Assembly (NCBI RefSeq): GCF_019456655.1
Contig: NZ_CP080332.1
Location: 2,232,001 to 2,296,000 of the forward strand
Source of the DNA: Mycolicibacterium diernhoferi
GTDB lineage: Bacteria > Actinomycetota > Actinomycetes > Mycobacteriales > Mycobacteriaceae
DNA length: 64,000 nt
Direction of reading: 5' to 3'
Shown: positions 32,488-42,109 of the stretch, piece by piece
Numbering within the stretch: position 1 is the first letter of the stretch
Layout: each line of letters begins with the position of its first letter
Program-made: the position numbers and the translations under genes
The notes under the pieces: generated by a model
What the model saw: the letters and a program-made list of their open reading frames with translations, nothing else
The model's database searches: none
Told to the model about the DNA's origin: nothing

Positions 32488-32517
32488 TTGACCTTTGAGC
32501 AGTGCGGAGGCTACCGT
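32488..32517 (+). promoter_or_regulatory. Promoter of the ilvB leader
   Basis: TTGACC (32488-32493), an 18-base spacer and TACCGT (32512-32517). It is the clearest housekeeping-type promoter in the window. Transcription would begin about 32524-32526, that is at the ATG of the leader peptide, so the peptide would be translated from a leaderless transcript. Confidence 0.65.
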
Positions 32518-32525
32518 CAGGGTCT

Positions 32526-32597
32526 ATGTACACCCCGGACAAGCTCGTAGTACTTGGTTGGCGCGTTGATGCCGCGCTAGCTCTCTGCCGGGCTTAG
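32526..32597 (+). CDS. Putative ilvB leader peptide, 23 aa
   Basis: An ORF too short for usual calling: [18 protein letters not shown] plus five residues, stopping at TAG 32595. Seven of 23 residues are Leu or Val, including the consecutive LVVL and late L18 and L20, and several use codons rare in this GC-rich genome (GTA GTA CTT, CTA). It starts eight bases after the TACCGT hexamer and its coding region forms the 5' arm of the leader helix. This is what a branched-chain amino acid attenuator peptide should look like. Isoleucine codons are absent. Confidence 0.7.
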   Translation: MYTPDKLVVLGWRVDAALALCRA

Positions 32598-32627
32598 CCA
32601 ACAGCATCGACGCGCCAACCCTCGTAC
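32550..32627 (+). promoter_or_regulatory. ilvB leader long-range helix (candidate antiterminator)
   Basis: Bases 32556-32572 pair with 32604-32620 over 17 consecutive pairs (one G-U). The helix can be extended across a small internal loop by GTAC 32550-32553 with GTAC 32624-32627. The 5' arm lies inside the leader peptide codons and the 3' arm reaches into the terminator stem (from 32619), so the extended helix and the terminator compete. Confidence 0.6.
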
Positions 32628-32654
32628 AGCGGACTCCGCTGACGGGGGTTTTTT
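32619..32654 (+). terminator. ilvB leader intrinsic terminator (attenuator)
   Basis: Bases 32619-32625 and 32627-32632 pair with 32636-32648, a 13-bp stem with one bulged A and an ACT loop; six T follow (32649-32654). It stands 52 bases before the ilvB start and downstream of the promoter and leader peptide, so it must be conditional if ilvB is transcribed from 32524. Confidence 0.75.
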
Positions 32655-32706
32655 GCTGTCACAGAACGTCACAACATCACCTGAACCAACCCGATACGAG
32701 GAAAAA

Positions 32707-34557
32707 GTGAGCGCACCCACCACGCGACCGCCGGAACCCACCCAGCGCGCGAACGGCGTCCAGGCCTCCGCCAAGACGGAACCAAAGGCCAATGTTGTTG
32801 CACCGGAACAGATGACGGGCGCGCAGTCGGTGGTGCGGTCGCTCGAGGAGATCGGTGTCGAGGTGATCTTCGGGATCCCCGGTGGCGCCGTGCTGCCGGT
32901 CTACGACCCGCTGTACGACTCGAAGAAGCTGCGCCACGTGCTGGTGCGCCACGAGCAGGGTGCCGGCCACGCCGCCAGCGGCTACGCCCACGCCACCGGC
33001 AAGGTCGGTGTGATGATGGCGACCTCCGGTCCGGGTGCGACCAACCTGATCACCCCGCTGGCTGATGCCCAGATGGACTCCATCCCGGTCGTGGCCATCA
33101 CCGGCCAGGTGGGACGGGCCCTGATCGGCACCGACGCCTTCCAGGAAGCCGACATCACCGGCATGACCATGCCGGTCACCAAGCACAACTTCCTCGTCCG
33201 CAGCGGCGAGGACATCCCGCGGGTCATCGCCGAGGCCTTCCACATCGCCCAGAGCGGACGGCCTGGCGCTGTCCTCGTCGATATCCCGAAGGACATCCTG
33301 CAGGGGCAGTGCACCTTCTCCTGGCCCCCGGTGATGGATCTGCCCGGCTACAAGCCGAACACCAAGCCGCACAGCCGGCAGGTGCGTGAGGCGACCAAGC
33401 TGATCGCCGAGGCCCGCAAACCGGTGCTGTACGTGGGTGGTGGCGTCATCCGCGGCAACGCCAGCGCCGAACTGATGGAACTGGCCGAGCTGACCGGCAT
33501 CCCGGTCGTCACCACGCTGATGGCGCGCGGTGCGTTCCCCGACAGCCACCCGCAGCACATGGGCATGCCCGGCATGCACGGCTCGGTGTCCGCAGTCGCC
33601 GCGCTGCAGAAGAGTGACCTGCTGATCGCCCTGGGCACCCGCTTCGACGACCGCGTCACCGGCCAGCTGGAGTCCTTCGCCCCGGACGCCAAGGTGATCC
33701 ACGCCGACATCGACCCCGCCGAGATCGGCAAGAACCGGCACGCCGACGTGCCGATCGTCGGTGATGTGCGCAACGTCCTGGCCGACCTGCTGGAGGTGCT
33801 GCGCCGTGCGGGCACCACCCGCGACTCGCTGCAGCTGGGCCCCTGGTGGGACTACCTGAACAGCATCAAGGCGACCTACCCGCTGAGCTACGGGCCGCAG
33901 AGCGACGGCAGCCTGAGCCCCGAGTTCGTCATCGAGAAGCTGGGCCAGATCGCCGGACCGGAAGCGGTGTACGTCGCCGGCGTCGGACAGCACCAGATGT
34001 GGGCCGCGCAGTTCGTGAAGTACGAGAACCCCAAGACCTGGCTGAACTCCGGCGGTCTGGGCACCATGGGCTACGCCGTCCCCGCGGCGATGGGCGCCAA
34101 GTTCGCCCGGCCCGAGGCCGAGGTGTGGGCGATCGACGGTGACGGCTGCTTCCAGATGACCAATCAGGAACTGGCCACCTGCGCGCTGGAGGGTGCGCCG
34201 ATCAAGGTCGCCCTGATCAACAACGGCAACCTGGGCATGGTGCGGCAGTGGCAGACGCTGTTCTACGAGCAGCGCTACAGCCAGACCAACCTGTCCACGC
34301 ACAGCCACCGGATCCCGGATTTCGTGAAGCTGGCCGAGGCGCTGGGCTGTGTCGGATTGCGTTGTGAGCGTGCCGAAGATGTCGAGGACGTGATCAACCA
34401 GGCCCGGGCCATCAACGACAAGCCGGTGGTCATCGACTTCGTCGTCGGCGCCGACGCCCAGGTGTGGCCGATGGTCGCCGCCGGTACCAGCAACGACGAG
34501 ATCCAGGCCGCCCGCGGCATCCGTCCGCTGTTCGACACCGAAGAAGGGCACGCCTGA
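32707..34557 (+). CDS. ilvB: Acetolactate synthase large subunit
   Basis: A 616-residue AHAS catalytic subunit, matching Rv3003c (ilvB1). After a disordered N-terminus come [13 protein letters not shown] and the catalytic E83 in [15 protein letters not shown]; the FAD-domain middle; and the ThDP site [17 protein letters not shown] ending in [13 protein letters not shown]. It condenses pyruvate with pyruvate or 2-ketobutyrate, the first step of Val/Leu/Ile synthesis. The start GTG 32707 has GAGGA four bases upstream; an in-frame TTG at 32653 is inside the terminator. It is separated from ilvN by a 77-bp MIRU-like spacer. Confidence 0.96.
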   Translation: MSAPTTRPPEPTQRANGVQASAKTEPKANVVAPEQMTGAQSVVRSLEEIGVEVIFGIPGGAVLPVYDPLYDSKKLRHVLVRHEQGAGHAASGYAHATGKVGVMMATSGPGATNLITPLADAQMDSIPVVAITGQVGRALIGTDAFQEADITGMTMPVTKHNFLVRSGEDIPRVIAEAFHIAQSGRPGAVLVDIPKDILQGQCTFSWPPVMDLPGYKPNTKPHSRQVREATKLIAEARKPVLYVGGGVIRGNASAELMELAELTGIPVVTTLMARGAFPDSHPQHMGMPGMHGSVSAVAALQKSDLLIALGTRFDDRVTGQLESFAPDAKVIHADIDPAEIGKNRHADVPIVGDVRNVLADLLEVLRRAGTTRDSLQLGPWWDYLNSIKATYPLSYGPQSDGSLSPEFVIEKLGQIAGPEAVYVAGVGQHQMWAAQFVKYENPKTWLNSGGLGTMGYAVPAAMGAKFARPEAEVWAIDGDGCFQMTNQELATCALEGAPIKVALINNGNLGMVRQWQTLFYEQRYSQTNLSTHSHRIPDFVKLAEALGCVGLRCERAEDVEDVINQARAINDKPVVIDFVVGADAQVWPMVAAGTSNDEIQAARGIRPLFDTEEGHA

Positions 34558-34637
34558 TGAGCGCGCGAAGACGAGCACGAGTGAGGATCGCAGTGAGGAA
34601 CGAACGAGGACCGCAGCGAATGGGAGTCGAGTCATGA
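34557..34637 (+). repeat. MIRU-like spacer carrying a 26-aa ORF between ilvB and ilvN
   Basis: The purine-rich spacer is itself an ORF (ATG 34557 to TGA 34637, encoding 26 residues, [18 protein letters not shown] and on, very Arg-rich). Its ATG overlaps the ilvB stop (TGATGA) and its TGA overlaps the ilvN start (CATGAG). Both features are the defining layout of mycobacterial interspersed repetitive units, and the opening ATGAGCGCGCGA resembles the MIRU consensus as I remember it. Only one copy is present. It may keep ilvB and ilvN translation coupled. Confidence 0.6.
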
Positions 34638-35143
34638 GTAGCGTCTCCACGCACACCCTGTCGGTGCTCGTCGAGGACAAGCCCGGCGTGCTGGCGCGCG
34701 TCGCGTCGCTGTTCTCCCGGCGCGGCTTCAACATCCAGAGCCTCGCCGTCGGGGCCACCGAGCAGAAGCACCTGTCCCGGATGACGATCGTCGTCGAGGT
34801 CGAGGACTTCCCGCTGGAACAGGTCACCAAGCAGCTCAACAAGCTGGTCAACGTGATCAAGATCGTCGAGCAGGACGAGAGCCAGTCGGTCTCGCGTGAG
34901 CTCGCGCTGATCAAGGTGCGCACCGATGCGACCACCCGCAGCCAGGTGATTGAAGCGGTCAACCTGTTCCGTGCCAAGGTTGTGGATGTGTCCACCGAGT
35001 CGCTGACCATCGAGGCGACAGGGACCCAGGAGAAGCTCGAGGCATTCCTGCGAGTGCTCGAGCCGTACGGTATCCGGGAGATCGTGCAGTCCGGCATCGT
35101 CTCGTTGTCGCGCGGGCCGCGCGGTATCGGCACCGCAAAATAG
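34634..35143 (+). CDS. ilvN: Acetolactate synthase small (regulatory) subunit
   Basis: A 169-residue IlvN. The N-terminal ACT domain is typical: HTLSVLVEDKPGVLARVASLFSRRGFNIQSLAVG, where PGVLAR/RRGFN mark the valine-binding interface; a C-terminal ACT-like half follows (SRELALIKVRTDATTRSQVIEAVNLFRAKVVDVS). It raises AHAS activity and gives valine feedback inhibition. It lies between ilvB and ilvC in the operon; its start overlaps the stop of the 26-aa spacer ORF. Confidence 0.96.
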   Translation: MSSVSTHTLSVLVEDKPGVLARVASLFSRRGFNIQSLAVGATEQKHLSRMTIVVEVEDFPLEQVTKQLNKLVNVIKIVEQDESQSVSRELALIKVRTDATTRSQVIEAVNLFRAKVVDVSTESLTIEATGTQEKLEAFLRVLEPYGIREIVQSGIVSLSRGPRGIGTAK

Positions 35144-36199
<1,056 letters not shown>

Positions 36200-36213
36200 G
36201 TTTTTCTGCGACG

Positions 36214-36254
36214 TGTGGAGCGTTACCCGTACTCAGTGCGGGTAACGCTCCACA
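36214..36254. terminator. Perfect 16-bp hairpin at the ilvBNC end
   Basis: TGTGGAGCGTTACCCG (36214-36229) pairs with 36239-36254 around a nine-base loop; only a weak T-rich tail (CTTTCT) follows. It lies between ilvC and a convergent minus-strand gene that ends at 36262, so it may serve both directions. Confidence 0.65.
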
Positions 36255-36261
36255 GGTCTTT

Positions 36262-36723
36262 CTAGGGTGTCGCCTCGTGTCCGGGCCGGCCGTGGGTGCG
36301 CCGGCGTTCCTTCATCTCGGCCTCGAAGACGTGCCGCCGGCCGCCCATGAGTTCCTCGCGGACCCGCCTCTCGTGGTCGCGGAACCGGGACCAGTAGGTG
36401 TCGTCGAATTCCTCGACGACCTGAAACGTCCAGCGCCCCTGCACGATGTTGCGGCCGACCATGTCCTCTTCGAGCCGGTCGGCGATGGTCTCGTGGCCGG
36501 CCTCGCGCAGTCTGTCGCAGGTGTCGCCCAACAGCAGGTCGGCATGGCCCATCAGCTGATGGAACGCATACAGGTGCCCGCGGGCGCGTTCGACGTACTC
36601 CAACGCCTCCGACAGTGAGCCGACCGCCTCGACGGTGTCATCGTCGACGCCGTCGGGCCGGGCGTGGATGGCGTCGAGCGTGGGGTACCGCGCGTTGTCA
36701 CGTTTTCTCACACCATCGCCCAT
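36262..36723 (-). CDS. Hypothetical protein, 153 aa, helical and charged
   Basis: I do not recognise a family. The protein is soluble, rich in Asp/Glu/Arg/His and mostly helical by composition. Central helices contain repeated His and acidic residues (ALEYVERARGHLYAFHQLMGHADLLLGDTCDRLREAGHE), a pattern that could bind metal or a haem-like ligand in a four-helix bundle, but no known motif is complete. A WTFQVVEEFDDTYWSRFRDHER segment follows. It converges on ilvC and sits upstream of nothing on its own strand. Codon use matches its neighbours, so I treat it as a real gene. Confidence 0.6.
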   Translation of the reverse strand: MGDGVRKRDNARYPTLDAIHARPDGVDDDTVEAVGSLSEALEYVERARGHLYAFHQLMGHADLLLGDTCDRLREAGHETIADRLEEDMVGRNIVQGRWTFQVVEEFDDTYWSRFRDHERRVREELMGGRRHVFEAEMKERRRTHGRPGHEATP

Positions 36724-36768
36724 GTGCCGTGGTGTACCCGGGTTGCGGCGATTTCAGACTTGCGGCCG

Positions 36769-37377
36769 TCAGGCCAGCCGCGATGCGACACCGACCACCC
36801 GCCGGGCCAGATGATCGAGTGCATCAGCGGTCGCGTCGTCGAAGGCGGTGATGTTCTCCCGGTTGGCGATCAGCCCCACCCCGTAGGGATTTCCGTCGAC
36901 GAACTTCACCGGGTCGGTGTATCCGGGCGCAACGATGATCCCACCGAAATGCATCAGCGTCACATACAGATTCAGCAGGGTGGACTCCTGGCCGCCATGC
37001 GCGGTCTGGGTCGAGGTGAAACCCGCGTACACCTTGTCGGCCAGCTTGCCCTGCGACCACAACCCGCCCAACGAGTCCAGGAACGCCCGCAGGGGTGCGG
37101 CGGGGGAGCCGAATCGGGTGGGGGAGCCGAAGATCACCGCGTCGGCCCACACGATGTCCTCACCGGTCGCGGCCGGCTTACCAACGTGGGCTTCGTAATT
37201 CGCGGTCCACGCGGGGTTGTGCGCGAACGACTCCGGGTCGGCGGTCTCGGCGGCATGGCGCAACCGCACCTCGGCGCCGGCGGCCTCGGCGGCGGTGGCC
37301 ACCCGGGCCGCCATCGAGGTGCCGTGCCCGGTGGCCGAGTAGTAGATGATCGCGAGTTTGGGGTTGGCGGAGGTCAC
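36769..37377 (-). CDS. wrbA: NAD(P)H:quinone oxidoreductase, WrbA type
   Basis: A 202-residue flavodoxin-fold WrbA protein. The FMN phosphate loop is YYSATGHGTSMA, followed by ADAVIFGSPTRFGSPAAPLRAFLDS and the conserved STQTAHGGQESTLLNLYVTLMHFG. It reduces quinones by two electrons, limiting redox cycling. The GTG start has no Shine-Dalgarno; TAGGCT (37389-37384 on the minus strand) ends six bases before it, so it is likely leaderless. Confidence 0.9.
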   Translation of the reverse strand: MTSANPKLAIIYYSATGHGTSMAARVATAAEAAGAEVRLRHAAETADPESFAHNPAWTANYEAHVGKPAATGEDIVWADAVIFGSPTRFGSPAAPLRAFLDSLGGLWSQGKLADKVYAGFTSTQTAHGGQESTLLNLYVTLMHFGGIIVAPGYTDPVKFVDGNPYGVGLIANRENITAFDDATADALDHLARRVVGVASRLA

Positions 37378-37395
37378 GGCGCCAGCCTAATCAGA

Positions 37396-38844
37396 TCAGG
37401 GCGTCAGCTCGGGAAGATCGCGGATACCGAACTCCCGTTTGAGCACCGTGCGGGCCGCGTAGAAGCCGGCCATGCCGTGCACGCCGCCGCCCGGTGGGGC
37501 CGCCGAGGAACACAGGTACGCCTTGGGGATCGGGGTGGACCATGGGTTGATCCGCGGTGTCGGCCCGGCGATGGCACTGAGCATGTTGTTGCCGCCCACG
37601 CCGATGTCTCCGCCCACCAGGTTGGCGTTGTGCTCCGAGAGCCGGGCGGCCGGCACGCTGCGCACCGCGACCACCACATCGCGGAAGCCGGGCGCGAAGC
37701 GTTCGAAGATGCCGGTGACGGTCTCGGCCATGTCCACCGTCGATCCGGCAGGCACATGGGCGTAGGCCCACAACGGCCGCCGGCCCTGCGCGTCGATGCG
37801 AGCCGGGTCGGCGATGTGCGGCAGGGCGGCCAGCACCATCGGCCATTCGGGGTGCCGGCCGGCGGCGATCTCGGACTCGGCCAGCGCCATCTGGGATCGG
37901 TTGCCGCCGAGATGCAGGGTGGGGGCCAGGTTCAGACGCGAGTCACGCCAGGGGATCTCACCGGACAACACGAAGTCGACCTTGGCCACACCCGGCCCGT
38001 AGCGGTAGCGGCGCAAGGCTTTTGCGTAGCGCGGCGGCAGCGCGGCACCATAGATGGACAGCAGTGCGGTCGGTGCGGTGTCGTAGAGCACGACGCCGCC
38101 CGGCGGGGCGGTGACCTCTTCGCCGAGCACGAGTTCCCCGCCGTGGATGCGCAGATCGGCGATCAGCGCATCCGGGATGGCCTGTGAGCCGCCGACCGGG
38201 ATCGGCCAGCCGACCGCATGCGCCAGGGTGGCCAGCATCAGTCCCGCCCCAGAGGCGACCAGGGAGGGCATCTGCGAAATCGTGTGTGCGGCAACGCCGG
38301 TGAACAACGCGCGGGCGTCCTCGCCCTTCAGGGTCCCCCACAGGGGGCTGCCCTGCGCCAGCAGTCGGGGCGCCACCTTGAGCGCGGCGGGAATCGACGG
38401 CGGGAGGGACCGCTTGTCGCCGAGCAGCAGTCCGACGACGCCGTCGCAGTCGTCCGACAGCGGGCCGAGCAGGCGTCGCCACGAATTGCCGTCGGACAGT
38501 TCGGCACAGGTGCGGGCGATGTCGCGGTAGCCGATGGCGGCGGGCCGGTCGGTCAACGGATTCGCATACGAGATGTCGGGTACCGACAGCTGCACCCCGC
38601 GCGCGGGTAGGTCGTAGTCGGCGAAGAACGGCGAGGCCAGGGCCAGCGGATGCACCGCCGAGCAGATGTCGTGGGCCACCCCGGGATACTCGGGGTCGGG
38701 CAGGGTGCGCGCACCCCCGCCCGCGGTGCTCTCGGCCTCGATGACGCGCACGGACAGACCTGCGCGGGCCAGGATGACGGCTGCGGTCAGGCCGTTGGGC
38801 CCGCTTCCGACGACGGTGACGTCCACCACTCCAGTAGACAGCAT
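37396..38844 (-). CDS. FAD-dependent phytoene desaturase/amine oxidase-type oxidoreductase (Rv2997-like)
   Basis: About 482 residues. The N-terminal dinucleotide fold is VDVTVVGSGPNGLTAAVILARAGLSVRVIEAE, followed by a GGGARTLPDPEYPGVAHDICSAVHP segment typical of phytoene-desaturase-like enzymes; the C-terminal flavin-contact region ends in SAAPPGGGVHGMAGFYAAR. ATG 38844 is chosen as start; a longer frame from 38907 adds an unlike extension. M. tuberculosis Rv2997 is the counterpart. The substrate is unknown. It diverges from serA with 81 bases between. Confidence 0.83.
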   Translation of the reverse strand: MLSTGVVDVTVVGSGPNGLTAAVILARAGLSVRVIEAESTAGGGARTLPDPEYPGVAHDICSAVHPLALASPFFADYDLPARGVQLSVPDISYANPLTDRPAAIGYRDIARTCAELSDGNSWRRLLGPLSDDCDGVVGLLLGDKRSLPPSIPAALKVAPRLLAQGSPLWGTLKGEDARALFTGVAAHTISQMPSLVASGAGLMLATLAHAVGWPIPVGGSQAIPDALIADLRIHGGELVLGEEVTAPPGGVVLYDTAPTALLSIYGAALPPRYAKALRRYRYGPGVAKVDFVLSGEIPWRDSRLNLAPTLHLGGNRSQMALAESEIAAGRHPEWPMVLAALPHIADPARIDAQGRRPLWAYAHVPAGSTVDMAETVTGIFERFAPGFRDVVVAVRSVPAARLSEHNANLVGGDIGVGGNNMLSAIAGPTPRINPWSTPIPKAYLCSSAAPPGGGVHGMAGFYAARTVLKREFGIRDLPELTP

Positions 38845-38925
38845 CGGTCGCAGTGCCCGCTCGTTTCGGTGCTGAATGCACGCGGCCTGTGGTATCGCCG
38901 ACGTCACACACTAGGCTGTAACCCC

Positions 38926-40521
38926 GTGAGTCTTCCCGTAGTGCTGATAGCCGACAAGCTTGCCGAGTCGACCGTTGCCGCCCTCGGCGACCAGGTCGAG
39001 GTCCGCTGGGTAGACGGCCCCGACCGTCCGAAACTGCTGGCCGCCGTCGCCGATGCCGATGCCCTGTTGGTGCGTTCCGCCACCACGGTGGACGCCGAGG
39101 TCATCGCCGCCGCGCCCAAACTCAAGATCGTCGCCCGTGCCGGCGTCGGACTGGACAACGTCGACGTGGACGCCGCCACCGCGCGCGGTGTGCTCGTCGT
39201 CAACGCCCCGACCTCCAACATCCACAGCGCCGCCGAGCACGCCGTGGCCCTGCTGCTGTCGGCGGCCCGGCAGGTCCCGGCCGCGGACGCCACGCTGCGC
39301 GAGCACACCTGGAAGCGGTCCTCGTTCAACGGCACCGAGATCTTCGGCAAGACCGTCGGCGTGGTCGGGCTGGGCCGCATCGGTCAGCTGGTCGCCGCGC
39401 GGCTGGCCGCGTTCGGCACCCACGTGATCGCCTACGACCCCTACGTGTCCACGGCGCGCGCCGCCCAGATCGGCATCGAGCTGGTCGACCTGGACGAGCT
39501 GCTGGGCCGCGCGGACTTCATCTCGGTGCACCTGCCCAAGACCAAGGAGACCGCGGGCCTGCTCGGCAAGGAGAACCTCGCCAAGACCAAGCCCGGGGTC
39601 ATCATCGTCAACGCCGCCCGCGGCGGACTGATCGACGAACAGGCCCTGGCCGACGCGATCAACAGCGGACACGTGCGCGCCGCCGGCCTCGACGTGTTCG
39701 CCACCGAGCCGTGCACCGACAGCCCGCTGTTCGATCTGCCGCAGGTCGTGGTCACCCCGCATCTGGGCGCATCGACCGCCGAGGCGCAGGACCGGGCCGG
39801 CACCGATGTGGCCGCCAGCGTGAAGCTGGCCCTGGCCGGTGAATTCGTGCCCGACGCCGTCAACGTCGGCGGCGGCGTCGTCGGCGAGGAAGTGGCGCCC
39901 TGGCTGGATCTGGTGCGCAAGCTCGGGCTGCTGGTGGGCGCGCTCTCCGATGCCGCCCCGGTGTCGCTGGCGGTTCAGGTCCGCGGCGAGCTGGCCGCCG
40001 GCGGTACAGAGGATGTGGGCATTCTCAAGCTCTCGGCGCTGCGTGGCCTGTTCTCCGCGGTCGTCGATGAGCAGGTGACCTTCGTCAACGCGCCCGCCCT
40101 GGCCAAGGACCGCGGTGTCACCGCCGAGATCAGCACCGCCAGCGAGAGCCCCAACCACCGCAGCGTGGTGGACGTGCGCGCGGTGCACGCCGACGGCAGC
40201 TCCATCAACGTCGCGGGCACCCTGTCGGGTCCGCAGCTGGTGGAGAAGATCGTCCAGATCAACGGTCGCAACCTGGACCTGCGTGCCGAGGGCCACAACC
40301 TGATCGTCAACTACACCGACCAGCCGGGCGCGCTCGGCAAGATCGGCACCCTGCTCGGCGGGGCGAACGTCAACATCCTGGCCGCGCAGATGAGCCAGGA
40401 CGCCAGCGGCGACAGCGCCACCGTGATGCTGCGCCTGGATACCGATGTGCCCGAAGATGTGCGCGCCGCGATCGCTTCGGCGGTCGGCGCCACCACACTG
40501 GAAGTGGTCGACCTGACATGA
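38926..40521 (+). CDS. serA: D-3-phosphoglycerate dehydrogenase
   Basis: A 531-residue type I PGDH (Rv2996c-like). Substrate domain; NAD-binding Rossmann domain with [20 protein letters not shown]; active-site region [28 protein letters not shown] and the catalytic His in [12 protein letters not shown]. It then has the extra intervening ASB domain (about 320-455) and a C-terminal ACT domain ([25 protein letters not shown]) for serine inhibition. It starts serine synthesis. TAGGCT ends eight bases before the GTG start. leuB begins within its stop (ATGA). Confidence 0.96.
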   Translation: MSLPVVLIADKLAESTVAALGDQVEVRWVDGPDRPKLLAAVADADALLVRSATTVDAEVIAAAPKLKIVARAGVGLDNVDVDAATARGVLVVNAPTSNIHSAAEHAVALLLSAARQVPAADATLREHTWKRSSFNGTEIFGKTVGVVGLGRIGQLVAARLAAFGTHVIAYDPYVSTARAAQIGIELVDLDELLGRADFISVHLPKTKETAGLLGKENLAKTKPGVIIVNAARGGLIDEQALADAINSGHVRAAGLDVFATEPCTDSPLFDLPQVVVTPHLGASTAEAQDRAGTDVAASVKLALAGEFVPDAVNVGGGVVGEEVAPWLDLVRKLGLLVGALSDAAPVSLAVQVRGELAAGGTEDVGILKLSALRGLFSAVVDEQVTFVNAPALAKDRGVTAEISTASESPNHRSVVDVRAVHADGSSINVAGTLSGPQLVEKIVQINGRNLDLRAEGHNLIVNYTDQPGALGKIGTLLGGANVNILAAQMSQDASGDSATVMLRLDTDVPEDVRAAIASAVGATTLEVVDLT

Positions 40522-41540
40522 CATCACTGAACAAGCTCGCCGTCATCGCCGGTGACGGCATCGGCCCGGAGGTCATCGACCAGGCACTGCGGGTGCTGGA
40601 CGCGGTGTTGCCCGGGGTGAACCGCACCGAGTACGACCTGGGTGCGCGGCGCTACCACGCGTCCGGGGAACTGCTCACCGAGGAGACCATCGACGAGCTG
40701 CGCGGCTACGACGCGATCCTGCTCGGGGCGATCGGCGATCCGTCGGTGCCCAGCGGCGTGCTGGAGCGCGGGCTGCTGCTCAAGCTGCGTTTCGCGCTCG
40801 ACCATCACGTCAACCTGCGCCCGGGACGGTTGTATCCCGGTGTGGCGAGCCCGCTCTCGGGTGTGACCGGGATCGACTTCGTCGTGGTCCGCGAGGGCAC
40901 CGAGGGGCCCTACACCGGTAACGGCGGCGCGCTACGGGTCGGCACCCCGCACGAGGTGGCCACCGAGGTGAGCGTGAACACCGCGTTCGGTGTGGAGCGT
41001 GTCGTGCGTGACGCCTTCGCCCGGGCACAGTCCCGCCGCAAGCATCTGACGTTGGTGCACAAGACGAATGTGCTGACCTTCGCCGGCAGCCTGTGGTCGC
41101 GGGTGGTGGCCGAGGTGGGTGCGGAGTACCCCGACGTCGAGGTCGCCTACCAGCACATCGATGCCGCGACGATCCACATGGTCACCGATCCGGGCCGCTT
41201 CGACGTGATCGTCACCGACAACCTGTTCGGCGACATCATCACCGATCTGTCGGCGGCGGTGTGCGGTGGCATCGGTTTGGCCGCCAGCGGCAACATCGAT
41301 GCGACGCGCACGAATCCGTCGATGTTCGAGCCCGTGCACGGCAGCGCGCCCGATATCGCCGGACAGGGCATCGCCGATCCGACGGCCGCGGTGATGAGCG
41401 TGGCGCTGCTGCTCTCGCACGTCGGCGAGGACGCCGCGGCGGCCCGGGTGGACAAGGCCGTGGCCGAGCATCTTGCGACCCGCGGCGAGGCGAAGCTGTC
41501 GACCAGCGAGGTCGGCGACCGGATCCTGTCGCTGCTCTGA
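40518..41540 (+). CDS. leuB: 3-isopropylmalate dehydrogenase
   Basis: A 340-residue LeuB. Motifs include [16 protein letters not shown], the substrate-binding arginines of [30 protein letters not shown] and the metal-binding aspartates in [22 protein letters not shown]. It oxidises and decarboxylates 3-isopropylmalate in leucine synthesis. The ATG overlaps the serA TGA by four bases, so serA-leuB is one unit and links serine to leucine supply; leuCD lies about 6 kb away. Confidence 0.96.
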   Translation: MTSLNKLAVIAGDGIGPEVIDQALRVLDAVLPGVNRTEYDLGARRYHASGELLTEETIDELRGYDAILLGAIGDPSVPSGVLERGLLLKLRFALDHHVNLRPGRLYPGVASPLSGVTGIDFVVVREGTEGPYTGNGGALRVGTPHEVATEVSVNTAFGVERVVRDAFARAQSRRKHLTLVHKTNVLTFAGSLWSRVVAEVGAEYPDVEVAYQHIDAATIHMVTDPGRFDVIVTDNLFGDIITDLSAAVCGGIGLAASGNIDATRTNPSMFEPVHGSAPDIAGQGIADPTAAVMSVALLLSHVGEDAAAARVDKAVAEHLATRGEAKLSTSEVGDRILSLL

Positions 41541-41599
41541 CTGTCGAGGGTGGGTTCGCGACGCTGAGCCGGCAATGCCGGCTGTTCGCGATCGGTTCG

Positions 41600-42109
41600 A
41601 TGTTCTTCGCCGTCGCCACCGCGCCGGGATTCGCCGCTGCTGCCGGGGCGGGTGCGACGAACGTGCTGTGCTTCGTGGGCTCGTGGTTCTTCACCACCGC
41701 CGCGTGGATGCAACTTCGGCTTTCTGATCGCGGGGGCGGCTGGTGGTCGTCGGCCATCCAGTTCGCCGGCACCATCCTGTTCAATGTCAGCACCGGGGCG
41801 TCGGTGTGGACGCACACGATCCACGGTGAACAGCGTTACGTGTGGGTGCCGGACGCGACCGGGTCGCTGGCATTCCTGGTCAGCGGTGTGCTGGCGGTGG
41901 CGCTGGTCGGTTGGTGGGCCCCGAAGTCCGTTGACTGGCAGGCGAGCTGGATCAACCTGGCCGGTTGCATCGCGTTCGGGGTATCGGCGGTGGGGGCGTT
42001 CGTCCTGAAATCCGGGGTGACCGAGGATCAGTGGCTGGCCAACCTGGGTACCTTCATCGGGGCGCTGTGTTTCCTGACCGCGGCCATGCTGGTGCTGCCA
42101 CGGCGATGA
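41600..42109 (+). CDS. Small four-helix membrane protein, YrhK-like
   Basis: At least 169 residues from ATG 41600, with four hydrophobic helices (TNVLCFVGSWFFTTAAWM, IQFAGTILFNVSTGASVW, TGSLAFLVSGVLAVALVGWW, WINLAGCIAFGVSAVGAFVL, plus LGTFIGALCFLTAAML). It recalls YrhK-like integral membrane proteins; the function is unknown. The coding frame clearly runs upstream of 41600 to the leuB stop without a normal start codon: LSRQCRLFAIGSMFFAVA is family-like. A CTG at 41537 overlapping the leuB TGA (CTGA) is a possible start. The next gene begins in its stop codon (ATGA). Confidence 0.68.
   Translation: MFFAVATAPGFAAAAGAGATNVLCFVGSWFFTTAAWMQLRLSDRGGGWWSSAIQFAGTILFNVSTGASVWTHTIHGEQRYVWVPDATGSLAFLVSGVLAVALVGWWAPKSVDWQASWINLAGCIAFGVSAVGAFVLKSGVTEDQWLANLGTFIGALCFLTAAMLVLPRR

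Noticed and set aside
32677..35133. An 818-codon minus-strand frame over ilvB and ilvN
   Set aside because: It is antisense to two conserved genes and has no family features.
36222..36246. GTTACCCG/CGGGTAAC arms at the ilvC hairpin as an operator related to the etf dyad
   Set aside because: The spacing is different and the arms are part of a longer 16-bp terminator stem after a stop codon.
38650..38925. Upstream extension of serA
   Set aside because: The added 92 residues lie inside the divergent oxidoreductase gene and show no PGDH similarity; GTG 38926 with TAGGCT upstream is the better start.
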